NCBI GenBank assembly: GCA_949775045.1
Contig: OX459108.1
Location: 1,777,131 to 1,841,130, forward strand
DNA length: 64,000 nt
Direction of reading: 5' to 3'
From: Metridium senile
Lineage: Eukaryota > Cnidaria > Anthozoa > Actiniaria > Metridiidae
Part shown: one piece after another, positions 33,988 to 45,820 of the stretch
How positions within the stretch are numbered: position 1 is the stretch's first letter
Layout: each line of letters starts with the position of its first letter
Position numbers and translations under genes: made by a program
The notes under the pieces: generated by a model
The model's input: only the letters and a program-made list of their open reading frames with translations
What the model was told of the DNA's origin: nothing
The model's database searches: none

Positions 33988-34122
33988 CTGTGAAAGATGA
34001 AGATCAAGAACGGAATGTTTAACTCACGTGGTTTTCAACACAACTTTGGATCCTCGCAGACGTGTTTAGTGTCTTCACACAACGCTTTCTTCACCACGAA
34101 CTCAACAAACAAACAAACCTAC

Positions 34123-34190
34123 CTTTAAAACTGGTAATATCTGTTTGAAATAGGTAATCGACGATATACTGGACGAAGAATAATACACTG
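34123..34190 (-). other. Gene F, exon 1 (non-coding)
   Basis: The donor is AAAG|GTAGGT at 34122, a variant shared with gene G. The upstream limit is unknown. Confidence 0.45.
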
Positions 34191-34412
34191 AAGCAAGATA
34201 TATTACGGGTACTGCATGACTAGGTCGAGCCTCGTTTTGGAAATTACTCTACATACACAGGAAGCCCAATTCTATAGTAGTTTGAACTATTTTAGGGTTA
34301 TCATCAACAGCAATCTAGCAATATTAAACAACAATAGCAATACATGATGGTAATTAGATTGATTTTATTAGAAACCCCACACATTTTTCTCTGAAATTGT
34401 AATAGTTATAAT

Positions 34413-34556
34413 TAATTGGTAATCAAACTTTGTGTCGTACAATTCTGTCTGTATAATCATACTGAGTAATCATACGAGTGATTACCAAATCGGACGACCG
34501 CGTAATCACTCGTATGATTATAGACCTAATTCAGGACTCCACTCAATCCAATTACC
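34413..34556. mobile_element. Foldback with ATCATACGAGTGATTAC arms
   Basis: The inner arms TAATCATACGAGTGATTAC and GTAATCACTCGTATGATTA are inverted around AAATCGGACGACCGC. Outer ends TAATTGGTAAT and CCAATTACC also pair. Confidence 0.65.
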
Positions 34557-34557
34557 A

Positions 34558-36306
34558 TCATTAACAACAACAGTAGCAATAACAACAACAATAGCATTAA
34601 CAACAATAGCAATAACAATAGTATAATAACAGCGCAATAGCAATAACAACAATAGCAATAACAACAACTATAGCAATAACAACAACAATAGCAATAACAA
34701 CAATAGGAATAACAACAATAGCAATAACAACAACAATAGCAATAACAACAACAATAGCAATAACAACAACAATAGCAATAACAACAACAATAGCAATAAC
34801 AACAACAATAGCAATAACAACAACAATAGCAATAACAATAGCAATAACAACAATAGCAATAACAATAGTATAATAACAGCGCAATAGCAATAACAACAAT
34901 AGCAATAACAACAACTATAGCAATAACAACAACAATAGCAATAACAACAATAGGAATAACAACAATAGCAATAACAACAACAATAGCAATAACAACAACA
35001 ATAGCAATAACAACAACAATAGCAATAACAACAACAATAGCAATAACAACAATAGGAATAACAACAACAATAGCAATAACAACAATAGCAATAACAACAA
35101 CAATAGGAATAACAACAACAATAGCAATAACAACAACAATAGCAATAACAACAACAATAGCAATAACAACAACAATAGCAATAACAATAGCAATAACAAC
35201 AATAGCAATAACAATAGTATAATAACAGCGCAATAGCAATAACAACAATAGCAATAACAACAACTATAGCAATAACAACAACAATAGCAATAACAACAAT
35301 AGGAATAACAACAATAGCAATAACAACAACAATAGCAATAACAACAACAATAGCAATAACAACAACAATAGCAATAACAACAACAATAGCAATAACAACA
35401 ATAGGAATAACAACAACAATAGCAATAACAACAATAGCAATAACAACAACAATAGCAATAACAACAACAATAGGAATAACAACAAATTATAGCAACAACA
35501 ACTAATAGCAACAGCAATAACAACAACAATAGTAATATAACAATAGCAACAATAATAGCAACAACAATAACAATAATAATAACAATAACAACAAATTATA
35601 GCAATATCAACAATAACATTAATCTAGCAACAACAATAACAATAGTAATATAACAATTGCAACAATAGCAACAACAATAACAATTAACAATAATAATAAC
35701 AATTGCAATAAAAACAATAATAATAACAACAATAGCAATAACAACAACAATATAGCAATAACAACAACAATAGCAATAACAACAATAGCAATAACAACAA
35801 CAATATAGCAATAACAACAACAATAGCAATAACAACAACAATAGCAATAACAGCAACAATAGCAACAACAATAGCAATAACAACAACAATAGCAATAACA
35901 ACAAAAATAGCAATAACAACAATAATAGCAATAACAATAACAATAGTAGACTTGCTACAAGTCGACTACTCTTTAGGGATACTGTTTATTTCGGATACTA
36001 TTAGCAATAACAACAACAATAGCAATAACAACAATAGCAATAACAACAATAATAGCAATAACAACAATAGCAATAACAACAACAATAGCAATAACAACAA
36101 TAATAGCAATAACAACAATAGCAATAACAACAATAGTAATAACAATAGCAATAACAACAATAATAGCAATAACAACAACAATAGCAATAACAACAATAGC
36201 AATAACAACAAAAATAGCAATAACAACAATAGCAATAACAACAATAATAGCAATAACAACAATAGCAATAACAACAATAATAGCAATAACAACAACAATA
36301 TAGCAA
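34558..36306. repeat. Large CAA/CAATAG array with higher-order structure, upstream of gene F
   Basis: About 1.7 kb of AACAACAATAGCAAT units. A marker variant (TATAATAACAGCGCAATAG followed by ACAACTATAG and CAATAGGAAT) recurs at 34621, 34868 and 35217, with intervals of 247 and 349 bp, showing block-wise duplication. A non-repeat spacer lies at about 35948-36000. Confidence 0.9.
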
Positions 36307-36359
36307 TAGTATACTTTAATTATGATTATTATTATTATCATCACTAAAATAATGATTAT

Positions 36360-36850
36360 ATAATAATTGTATAGCGGATACAACACGGACCCAAATGTTG
36401 ACTTGAAAATTTTATCAAAATTTATGTTCAAGATTAAAATAAATTTCGCCTTGAAATTACTGGTTCAAACTTATATGCAAATCAGGATATACAACACGTG
36501 TTGCATGTATGAAGATTTACAACACTTGTCATAATGATTATTAAAAAACTCATTAATAATTCATGAGAAATTGACAAAAGAAATCAAAACCATGACAAAT
36601 GTTTTAAATCCTGATAAAGATTCAACCTAATTTACATAAACTTTAACCTGAATTTTCTCTAATAAGCTTTCATAAATCCTTGATTGTTTTCTTTACAAAA
36701 AAACAAAATATAGGTTGGAGTTTTTTAAGCCATTAAATAAACTTGCAGATCGTGTTTTATCAGGTCTAAAACTACCCTAGTGGTTTTGCCGTGTGGTTTA
36801 AATGCTGATAAAACACTCCTGCTCGTTTACTAATTTAAGCTATACTTAAA
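36360..36850. repeat. Dispersed repeat (GGATACAACACGGACCC type)
   Basis: The same sequence occurs at 48778-48960 immediately past the CAA array of gene H, and its second half (GTTTTATCAGGTCTAAAAC) occurs at 49640 and 53085. No gene is seen. Confidence 0.6.
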
Positions 36851-36859
36851 ATCAGTTGA

Positions 36860-37130
36860 AGATAATAATAATGACTATTAAAATAATAAATTATGATAAT
36901 AATAATGATTATGGTCTTAATAATGATGATAATAATAATGATTATTAAAATAATGATGATAATAATAATGATTATGGTATTAATAATGATAACTATAATA
37001 ATTAGTAGTAAAATAATGATCATGATAATAATAATGATTATTAAAATAATGATGATAATAATAATGATAATGGCATATTTAATAGTGATGACGTTCAGGT
37101 AATAGTGATATAATGATAATAATAATGATG
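36860..37130. repeat. GAT/AAT simple repeat
   Basis: Imperfect AATAATGATGAT units between genes G and F, with an internal repeat of ATTATGGTATTAATAATGAT-type blocks. Confidence 0.8.
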
Positions 37131-37311
37131 GGTAGTTTTTTACTGATTCAGTATCTATGATTATACCCAGTACAAAGAATTGTTGGATATAAAATATATC
37201 AAATTGTTTTTTCATGCTTTTTTCATTTTACAAAATGTCTAGTTCCTTTTTGTTTACATATTTTATTTAGTTAAAGGACAAACTTGAATCAAAGTAAGAG
37301 CATTAATACTC

Positions 37312-37391
37312 AAAGGGTTTCTCTCTGGTGTGTAGTCTAAAATGTTTAGTTAAATTTGCCCTTAGTGCAAACTTCTTCTCACAAACCATAG
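37312..37391 (-). pseudogene. Former last finger of gene G, cut off by an indel and stop
   Basis: The frame [21 protein letters not shown] is a complete finger body, but it is joined to gene G by TAACTATGGTT where six bases are expected. That is a net gain of five bases, and it brings in an in-frame TAA. Confidence 0.7.
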
Positions 37392-39374
37392 TTAACATTC
37401 AAAGGGTCTCTCTCCAGTATGTGTTCTAAGATGTACATTTAAACTCCTCCTCTGTGTAAACTTCTTCTTGCAAACTGAACATTCAAAGGGTCTCTCTCCA
37501 GTATGTGTTCTAAGATGTACATTTAAATTGGACTTCTGTGCAAACTTCTTCTTGCAAATAGAACATTCAAAGGGTCTCTCTTCAGTATGTGATCTAAGAT
37601 GGACATTTAATCTATCCTTCCGTGAAAACTTCTTCTTGCAAACAGAACATCCAAAGGGTCTCTCTTCAGTATGTGATCTAAGATGTGTATTCAAACTGCA
37701 CTTGTGTGTAAACTTCTTCTTGCAAATAGAACATTCAAAGGGTCTCTCTCCAGTATGTGTTCTAAGATGTACATCTAAATTGGACTTCTGTGCAAACTTC
37801 TTCTTGCAAAAAGAACATTCATAGGGTCTCTCTTTAGTATGTGATCTAAAATGTATATTCAAACTGTACTTGTGTGTAAACTTCTTCTTGCAAATAGAAC
37901 ATTCATAGGGTCTCTCTCCAGTATGTGTTCTAAGATGTACATTTAAATTGGACTTCTGTGCAAACTTCTTCTTGCAAACAGAACATTCAAAGGGTCTCTC
38001 TTCAGTATGTGATCTAAGATGTATATTCAAACTGTACTTGTGTGTAAACTTCTTCTTGCAAATAGAACATTCAAAGGGTCTCTCTCCAGTATGTGTTCTA
38101 AGATGTACATTTAAATTGGACTTCTGTGCAAACTTCTTCTTGCAAACAGAACATTCAAAGGGTCTCTCTTCAGTGTGTGATCTAAGATGTGCATTCAAAC
38201 TGTACTTGTGTGTAAACTTCTTCTTGCAAATAGAACATTCAAAGGGTCTCTCTCCAGTATGTGTTCTAAGATGTAAATTTAAATTGGGCTGCTGTGCAAA
38301 CTTCTTCTTGCAAATAGAACATTCATAGGGTTTCTCTCCAGTATGTGTTCTAAGATGTTCATGTAATTTATCCTCCCATGCAAACTTCTTGATGCAAACA
38401 TGACATTCAAAGGGTTTCTCTCCAGTGTGTAATCTACAATGTATTGTTAAAGTGTACTTTCGTGCAAACTTCTTCTTGCAAAAAGAACATTCAAAGGGTC
38501 TCTCTCCAGTATGTGTTCTAAGATGGAGATTTAATTTATGCTTCCCTGCAAACTTCTTCTTGCAAAAAGTACTTTCAAAGGGTCTCTCTCCAGTATGTGT
38601 TCTAAGATGTTCATTTAAATTGCACTTCTGTGTAAACTTCTTCTTGCAAACAGAACTTTCAAAGGGTTTCTCTCCAGTATGTGTTCTAAGATGTTCATTT
38701 AATTGAGACTTACATCTTAATTTTATCTTGCAAACAGAACACTGATCCAGTTTTTTATCAATGTTTTTCCCATTCCATTCAGGATGGTTACTTTCATCAT
38801 CACAGTTATTATCATCAACATCATGATCAATATCATCAGGAGTAGCATCATCATTATCATCATCATTGTCATCATCATTGCTGTTGTCAATCAAGTTATT
38901 TTCTGTTGGAAATTCCTCTAAAACTCTCAACATTTCAGATATTTCATCCAAGTCTTGGTCTTTCTCTTGTTCTCCATCTTTTACAATATTCTCTGGATCA
39001 TCACTAGCATCATCATTATCACCATCTTCATTGCTGTTGTCCACATAGTTATTTTCAGGTGGAATTGCTGTTTCCTCTACAACTCTGGATATTTCTAAAT
39101 TTTCCTCTAGGTCTTGGTGTTTGTCTAGTAAAGCGCCTAGACCCATCAAGGTATTCTCTAGACCCAGTTCACTATCCAAGCTATCTTCACTTGAAACACT
39201 TGGTTGTGTTTGAGGTAATGTAACTTCTGAGATGTTGGAAGCATGACTTGGATCTGTATTGATATACATGGACATACATCCATTGTTACAGCCATAGTCA
39301 TCTGTTTGTGTTGCAATTGTTGTAAACTCTTTATAGACAACAGGATAGCCCTGCATTATTCTTCCTTCTACTCC
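37392..39374 (-). CDS. Gene G, exon 3: acidic region plus 16 finger positions (expressed frame intact)
   Basis: The acceptor is aatttcag before GGAGTAG. The frame gives 660 residues here and about 694 with exon 2 (40552-40654). The acidic region has an unusual LMGLGALLDKHQ insertion. Fingers 2 and 3 have lost the first zinc-binding Cys (FESSVC, FESTFC), so 14 finger positions keep all ligands. Later fingers alternate two types, THKYSLN(A/I) and AQKSNLNV, four to five times each, indicating two-finger unit duplication; linkers alternate TGERP and TEERP in step. The protein stops at RPFEC just before a remnant finger. Confidence 0.92.
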   Translation of the reverse strand, partial: GVEGRIMQGYPVVYKEFTTIATQTDDYGCNNGCMSMYINTDPSHASNISEVTLPQTQPSVSSEDSLDSELGLENTLMGLGALLDKHQDLEENLEISRVVEETAIPPENNYVDNSNEDGDNDDASDDPENIVKDGEQEKDQDLDEISEMLRVLEEFPTENNLIDNSNDDDNDDDNDDATPDDIDHDVDDNNCDDESNHPEWNGKNIDKKLDQCSVCKIKLRCKSQLNEHLRTHTGEKPFESSVCKKKFTQKCNLNEHLRTHTGERPFESTFCKKKFAGKHKLNLHLRTHTGERPFECSFCKKKFARKYTLTIHCRLHTGEKPFECHVCIKKFAWEDKLHEHLRTHTGEKPYECSICKKKFAQQPNLNLHLRTHTGERPFECSICKKKFTHKYSLNAHLRSHTEERPFECSVCKKKFAQKSNLNVHLRTHTGERPFECSICKKKFTHKYSLNIHLRSHTEERPFECSVCKKKFAQKSNLNVHLRTHTGERPYECSICKKKFTHKYSLNIHFRSHTKERPYECSFCKKKFAQKSNLDVHLRTHTGERPFECSICKKKFTHKCSLNTHLRSHTEERPFGCSVCKKKFSRKDRLNVHLRSHTEERPFECSICKKKFAQKSNLNVHLRTHTGERPFECSVCKKKFTQRRSLNVHLRTHTGERPFEC

Positions 39375-40077
39375 CTGAAATTAGAATAAAACTGAAATCA
39401 GTAAATTATGTGTATGGATACAGTAAAATATTCTTCAAAACACAGTTGTATTAACTAGAGCTATGAAAACGGCTTCTTTGAAGTAGCCATAGTATTCCTG
39501 GCATTGCACAGTCGGGCACAGTTTATTCATATGTTTATTGGTATGGTACTCAATTGCAAACAGAAATTCGATAGTTCGGAAATTGAATGCAATTTTTTTG
39601 GCGTTCGATCTTGTTCGATTGCCGAAAATCACATTAGTAATGAAGGATAATGTAAACGAAGAAAATACAAGAATTACTCCATTTGACTCTGAAAGTAAGC
39701 TTTAATATAGCTAACTTCACAAATATCAACAATTCTATCATAGTGTTGTTTGATAATAATACCTACAATTACTTTAATAGCGTATATGACAGTTAATTAT
39801 TTTATATCAAGCCTTGATATTTATTGTCAAACTATTGTGAACTCATCGCTCACTGATCACTGTAATATATATTTGATAAAGCTAATAATTTGACTGTACA
39901 CATACATATTGATTCTATAGTCACAATAAATATAACAAAGAATACTAGATCTCATTATTCCAAATATGTTTATTATAATTATAGACAGGTTAAAGTACGT
40001 AATCATGCAGACGTTTGTATGGCGGACGGACATTGTTTGCCTACCGGTAGACAAAGGTTTCTCCTCTGGCATATAAA

Positions 40078-40349
40078 GGGCCATTCCATTTAATATCCAC
40101 ACCCCCCTTATAGAAGAGGTCATTCAACGAAACCCCTTAGATACACTGTTTTGGACCCCCTAGAAATAAAAGATCAAAGTACCGACACAGCTACCCCCTC
40201 AGAAATTTTGATATTTTGGACTCACTTTTGACTCACCCCCCAGAAAAAATGAAAAGATCAAAGGCCGACAGGGTTTACCCCCCAGAAATTTGGTGTTAAG
40301 ACCCCCCAGAAAACATCTTCTATGGGGGGGGGGGGGGGGGGGGGGGGGG
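40078..40349. mobile_element. Foldback element with repeated C-runs and a long G-run end
   Basis: CACCCCCCTTATAGAAGA on the left and TCTTCTATGGGGGG on the right are inverted. Between them CCCCCCAGAAA-type motifs recur. The right end is a G run of about 24 bases (40326-40349). Confidence 0.6.
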
Positions 40350-40351
40350 CT

Positions 40352-40535
40352 ATTGATAAAATTGATGAAGTTAGATTATCGATTGATATTGGAAATCGAT
40401 AATAATCGATATAGTCACACAAACCCTTCGTATCGATTTTCATCGATTTCCAATATCAGTCGATTATTAAATTGATATTGATTATTATCGATTGTGATCG
40501 ATTGGTATTGGATACCGATTTTATCGATTCGAAAT
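40352..40535. repeat. ATCGAT-rich segment in gene G intron
   Basis: Dense ATCGAT and ATTGATATTGGA words in both orientations, like the intron elements of the other copies. It ends next to the exon 2 donor region, about 17 bp away. Confidence 0.6.
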
Positions 40536-40551
40536 TATCAAGTGAACTTAC

Positions 40552-40654
40552 ATTTTCCAATCCAGCAGGCCACTTGTGTTCTCCTGTTACTTTGTTGTAC
40601 ACAAACAGAATCTCTCCTGACTTACAATTATATCCAGTCCAGTCTGTTTCCATC
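40552..40654 (-). CDS. Gene G, exon 2: start codon and WW-like module
   Basis: Intact 103-bp exon with a GTAAGT donor. It encodes the KWPAGLEN variant, like gene A. Confidence 0.75.
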
Positions 40655-40813
40655 CTGTGAAAGATGAAGATCAACAACGGAATGTTTAACTCACGTGGTT
40701 TTCAACACAACTTATGATCCTCGCAGACGTGTACGTTTAGTGTCTTAATTCACACCCGGCTTCACACAACGCTTTCTTCACCACGAACGTACTAAACAGA
40801 CAAACAAACCTAC

Positions 40814-40890
40814 CTTTTAAAACTGGTAATATCTGTTTGAAATAGTTAATCGACGATATACTAGACGAAGAATAATATACTGAAGCAAGA
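40814..40890 (-). other. Gene G, exon 1 (non-coding)
   Basis: The donor is AAAG|GTAGGT at 40813. The intron after it carries an extra TTCACACCCGGC insertion relative to other copies. Confidence 0.45.
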
Positions 40891-41044
40891 AATAAAACGT
40901 GCACAAATTAACCCAGCGCCAAACAAAAAGCATTTGCAATTGCAATCAAGCGTTATATTACTTCATAATCAGTATAGGAACTGGAGCGAGCACAGGAAGC
41001 CCAAGCACAGATATACATGAATGAATGGAATGTGTATATTGGAT

Positions 41045-41438
41045 TTTGAACACCGTAATTTCTATAGAAATATTTCAATAGAGTGGTTTTCATTAACCCG
41101 TGAAACACACTTTAGACTAATATGCTTTATACACTTTAACTTTGTGTTTGATAATCATTTGTTCAATAGCACTATTACACATTAATACACTTTATTACTC
41201 TTTCCCTATTACACTTTGTTTCACGTGTTAATGAAAACCACTCTAACATATATCCTCCTTGTATGGAGTGTTTTTGTTTTCTTTGACCAGTAATGTCTGT
41301 CACGAATTTTGAAAAAGTTTCTTATTTTAACAGCAAGGGAAAAATTTGTAACAGGGATAATCAAAGAAAACAAACACTATCCATACAAGAAAGAAAGCTT
41401 TTATTGAAATATTTATATTGCCATTACAGTGTTCAAAA
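41045..41438. mobile_element. Nested foldbacks: outer arms, an inner MITE and a second hairpin
   Basis: The outer arms TTGAACACCGTAATTTCTAT and TTACAGTGTTCAA close the structure. Inside, 41081-41243 is a MITE with ends GAGTGGTTTTCATTAACCCG and TTAATGAAAACCACTC flanked by TA. 41262-41396 is another inverted pair (CTTGTATGGAGTGTTTTTG and CAAACACTATCCATACAAG). Confidence 0.7.
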
Positions 41439-41636
41439 TACACTAAACATTCCCTTATAATATCCTGTGACACTGCTCTTGGGCTACCTGTGGAAAGAGC
41501 CTCGTTTTAAACACTCCACAAACACAGGAAACCCATGTTTACATTAGTTGAAACTGTTTTATGGGTATATATATATGTATCAACAACAAGGGTTTTATTA
41601 ACAAGATTTTTTGATGATATGATGGTACTGATAACA

Positions 41637-42189
<553 letters not shown>

Positions 42190-42190
<1 letters not shown>

Positions 42191-42460
42191 AGCAGATCCA
42201 CATAGTGGTTATTCTTCTGCTGGCACTCACACTCACTACCTCTACATTAAATATTTTTCATAAATCACTCCTCACATGTTGATTTTTGCTGAGGGAGGAA
42301 AACCAGATAACCCGGAGAAAAACCCTCGTGGCATGGTAGAGAACAACACATCAAACAAACTCAATTCACATATGATCGGGTGCCCGACCTGGGAATCGAA
42401 CCCAGATCACAGCGGTGAAAGGCCGGTGCCCTCACCACTCGGCCAACCATGCCACCCAGA
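42190..42460 (-). mobile_element. tRNA-derived SINE, minus strand
   Basis: Reading leftwards, the A box TGGCCGAGTGG (42435-42445) and B box GGTTCGATTCC (42392-42402) match the RNA polymerase III consensus exactly. The core TTTTCTCCGGGTTATCTGG and TTTTCCTCCCTC follow. It is inserted inside the GAT/AAT array and is better preserved than the copy at 26794. Confidence 0.85.
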
Positions 42461-42462
42461 TA

Positions 42463-42776
42463 TGATAATGATGACAATGATAATGATGAATATGATAATG
42501 ATGATGTAATAATGATGATAATAATGATGATAATGATAATGATGACAATGATAATAATAATGATGATGATAAGAATAATGATAAGAATAATGATGATAAT
42601 AATGATGATGACAATAATAATGATAATAATAATGATGACAATGATAATAATAATGATGATGATAAGAATAATGATAATAATAATAATAATAATAATAATA
42701 AGAATATATAATAATAAGAATAAGAATAAGAATAAGAATAAGAATAAGAATAATGATAATAATAATAATAATAATA

Positions 42777-42862
<86 letters not shown>
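42463..42862. repeat. GAT/AAT/AAG microsatellite beyond the SINE
   Basis: Continuation of the array on the other side of the SINE, with a GAATAA stretch near 42715-42755 and pure (AAT)n to 42862. Confidence 0.95.
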
Positions 42863-42866
<4 letters not shown>

Positions 42867-43106
42867 GTAAAATGATAATATAATGATGTGTAGTTATAAA
42901 TATTTACCAAAAACCAAATATGATTGATACAAAATATCTTTATTTATAAAAATGTTTTTTTTGTTGTTGCTTTTTTCATTTAAAATTTACAAGATGTCTT
43001 GTTTCTTGTTTTTTAAAGATGTTTTTTAGTTGAAAATAAAACTTCTCTCCGTGTGTGCATGTTATCTACAATGTCTTTTTAGCCGAATGAATTTCGTGTT
43101 TTTGAG

Positions 43107-43379
43107 TCCGCCATTAATTGCGTTCGTGCCGGCCAGCTCAGGAAGTGACGTCATATGCTCCATCCAGCAAATAAAACATGAGTTTGTAGTAGCGTTTACA
43201 GTGTTCTTTTTGCGTGAATAAACTGTCATCGTCTTCTTTATGTGTTACAGTTGAATTGTTGTTTGCCATTGCTTGAATCAGTGTGTAACAAGTATGTAAC
43301 AAGAAAATGCCGTGGAGCATATGACGTCACAAGATGGCTTTCTGGTCTATAGGGAATTACTTTGCATATTAATGGCGGA
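43107..43379. mobile_element. Foldback MITE with TCCGCCATTAAT ends
   Basis: TCCGCCATTAATTGCGTTC and TATTAATGGCGGA are inverted, as are TGACGTCATATGCTCCA and TGGAGCATATGACGTCA. The palindromic TGACGTCA is a CRE-type sequence in both arms. Confidence 0.7.
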
Positions 43380-43539
43380 TGGGATTTATGCGATCTCTCA
43401 CATGAAATTTATACTCAAAACAAATCTTTTTCTATATCAATTTTGTTCATCTTTGTAATTTATAATCATTTTGACAATGACAAATACATGAAAGCATATT
43501 TCATTAATTTTTATTTTGGTAAGACTAGCACTTTAAATT

Positions 43540-44057
43540 GCCCTAGCTTCTGTGGAAACTTCTTCTTACAAACAGAACATTCAAAGTGTTTCTCTCTGGT
43601 GTGCAATCTACAAATTTATGTATTGTTAAAGAGCTCTTCCATGTAAATTTCTTCTTGCACGAAGTATGTTAAAAGGGTCTCTCTCCAGTATGTGGCACTA
43701 AGTATGTTAACAGGGTCTCTCTCCAGTATGTGGCACTAAGTATGTTAAAAGGGTCTCTCTCCAGTATGTGGCACTAAGTATGTTAACAGGGTCTCTCTCC
43801 AGTATGTGGCACTAAGTATGTTAAAAGGGTCTCTCTCCAGTATGTGGCACTAAGTATGTTAAAAGGGTCTCTCTCCAGTATGTGGCACTAAGTATGTTAA
43901 AAGGGTCTCTCTCCAGTATGTGGCACTAAGTATGTTGAAAGGGTCTCTCTCCAGTATGTGGCACTAAGTATGCTACAAGGGTCTCTCTCCAGTATGTGTT
44001 CTAAGATGTACACTTAATTCGTCCTTCCATAAAAACTGCTTCTTGCAAAAAGTACAT
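43540..44057 (-). pseudogene. Decayed zinc fingers downstream of gene H, with a 38-bp repeat array
   Basis: Finger fragments at both ends (complements of AACAGAACATTCAAAGTG and GTGTTCTAAGATGTACAC) flank nine copies of a 38-bp unit at 43661-43990 built from the finger linker sequence (AAAGGGTCTCTCTCCAGTAT plus GTGGCACTAAGTATGTT). The period is not a multiple of three, so the array cannot encode fingers. Confidence 0.75.
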
Positions 44058-45578
44058 TTACACTTGCTCTCTAGTGTGCAATCTACAATGTATGGTTAAA
44101 ACGTCCTTTCGTGCAAACTTCTTCTTGCAAACAGAACATTCAAATGGTTTCTCTCCAGTATGTATTCGAAGATGTAAATTTAATTTGACCTTCCGTTTAA
44201 ACATCTTCTTACAAACAGAACATTCAAAGGGGTTCTGTCCAATATGTGTTCTAAGATGTATATTCAAACTGTCCTTATTTGTAAACTTCTTCTTGCAAAC
44301 AGAACATTCAAACAGTTTCTCTTCAGTATGTTTTCGAAGATGTACATTTAATTTGTCCTTCCGTGCAAACTTGTTCTGACAAAAAGTACATTCAAAGGGT
44401 TTCTCTCCAGTATGTGTTCTAAAATGGACATTTAAATGAGACCTTCGTGCAAACTTCTTCTTGCAAACAGAACATTCAAAGGGTCTCTCTCCAGTATGTG
44501 TTCTAAGATGTCTATTTAAACTGTTCTTATGTGCAAACTGCTTCTTGCAAAAAGTACATACAAAAGGTTGCTCTTCATTGTGTATTAATCTACAATGTAT
44601 TGTTAAACTTTTCTTGTGTGCAAACTTCTCCTTACAATTAGAACATTCAAAGGGTTTCTCTCTGGTATGTGTTCGAAGATGTACATTTAAATTGGTCTTC
44701 TGTTTAAACTTCTTTTGGCAATGAGTACATTCAAAGGGTTTCTCTCCAGTGTGCAATCTAGAATGTATTGTTAAACTGTTCTTGTGTGCAAATCTCTTCT
44801 CGCAAAGAGTACATTCGTACAGTTTCTCTCCAGTATGTGTTCTAAGATGTTCATTGCAATGGGATTTATTTGAAAACTTCTTTTTGCAATAAGTACACTC
44901 AAAGGGCTTTTCGCCAGTATGTGTTCTAGGAGGTACAGTTAAATGAGACTCACAGCTTAACTTCTCCTTTCCATTCTTTTCAAAACAAGATTTTTCTATG
45001 CGAAATGAAGTTTCTTCAAAATCACCAATATCGTTATCAAAGTCATTGTCATCAACAGGAATATCAGTTTTGCACATATCATCAACATTGCTGTCATCAA
45101 TTAAGTTATCTTTAGAAGGAAATTCCTCTACAATTCTCAACATTTCAGAAATTGCATACAGGTCTTGTTCTTTCTCTTGTTTGATTACATGTTTCAAGGT
45201 ATTCTCTGTATCATCACTAGCATCATCATTATCACCATCCTCATTGCTGTTTTCAACCATGTAATTTTCAGGTAGAAATTGTGTTTCCTCTATAACTCTC
45301 GATATTTCTGAATTTCCATCAAGGCCTTGGTCTTGTTCATCTCCATCTTCCAAGGTATTCTCTAGACCCAGTTCACTATCCAAGCTATCTTCACTTGAAA
45401 CAATTGGTTTTGGTTGAGGTAATGTAACTTCTGAGATGTCGGAAGCATGACTTGGATCTGTATTGATATACATGGACATCCATCCATTGTTACAGCCATA
45501 GTCATCTGTTTGTGTTTCAATTGTTGCAAACTCTTTATAAATAACAGGATAGCCCTGCATTATCCTTCCTTCTACTCC
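44058..45578 (-). CDS. Gene H, exon 3: acidic region plus ten C2H2 fingers (intact copy)
   Basis: The acceptor is taattttag before GGAGTAG. The exon has 506 codons before the stop, about 540 residues with exon 2 (47435-47537). The N-terminal block reads [17 protein letters not shown]. The first finger position is degenerate (LSCESHLTVPPRTHT lacks the Cys pair). Ten typical fingers follow: SNKSHC, AHKNSL, KQKTNL, AHKKSL, AHKNSL, ARRSHL, ARKDKL, TNKDSL, KRKVKL and ARKDVL. The protein ends LHTREQV where the next linker mutated. Diverse helices resemble gene F more than B to E. Confidence 0.92.
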   Translation of the reverse strand, partial: GVEGRIMQGYPVIYKEFATIETQTDDYGCNNGWMSMYINTDPSHASDISEVTLPQPKPIVSSEDSLDSELGLENTLEDGDEQDQGLDGNSEISRVIEETQFLPENYMVENSNEDGDNDDASDDTENTLKHVIKQEKEQDLYAISEMLRIVEEFPSKDNLIDDSNVDDMCKTDIPVDDNDFDNDIGDFEETSFRIEKSCFEKNGKEKLSCESHLTVPPRTHTGEKPFECTYCKKKFSNKSHCNEHLRTHTGEKLYECTLCEKRFAHKNSLTIHSRLHTGEKPFECTHCQKKFKQKTNLNVHLRTHTREKPFECSNCKEKFAHKKSLTIHCRLIHNEEQPFVCTFCKKQFAHKNSLNRHLRTHTGERPFECSVCKKKFARRSHLNVHFRTHTGEKPFECTFCQNKFARKDKLNVHLRKHTEEKLFECSVCKKKFTNKDSLNIHLRTHIGQNPFECSVCKKMFKRKVKLNLHLRIHTGEKPFECSVCKKKFARKDVLTIHCRLHTREQV

Positions 45579-45820
45579 CTAAAATTAGAATAAAACTCAA
45601 ATTAGAAGATGGAAACAAAAATAAATAGTGTTTAATTTATCAGTGTTGGAAGGCCTCAGATGCAATTGTGAGAGACTGGCAACGAGCAAAAGTGAGAGAA
45701 TGGCGAGGACTGGTGCGAGCAGTGAGAAAACGTGTGTCAGTCTTTGTGTAGCTTTGTCAACATGATCAAAGAGAAATTACAGTAAACTTAACCTTGTGGT
45801 TCAATGTTTATTGCTTTATA

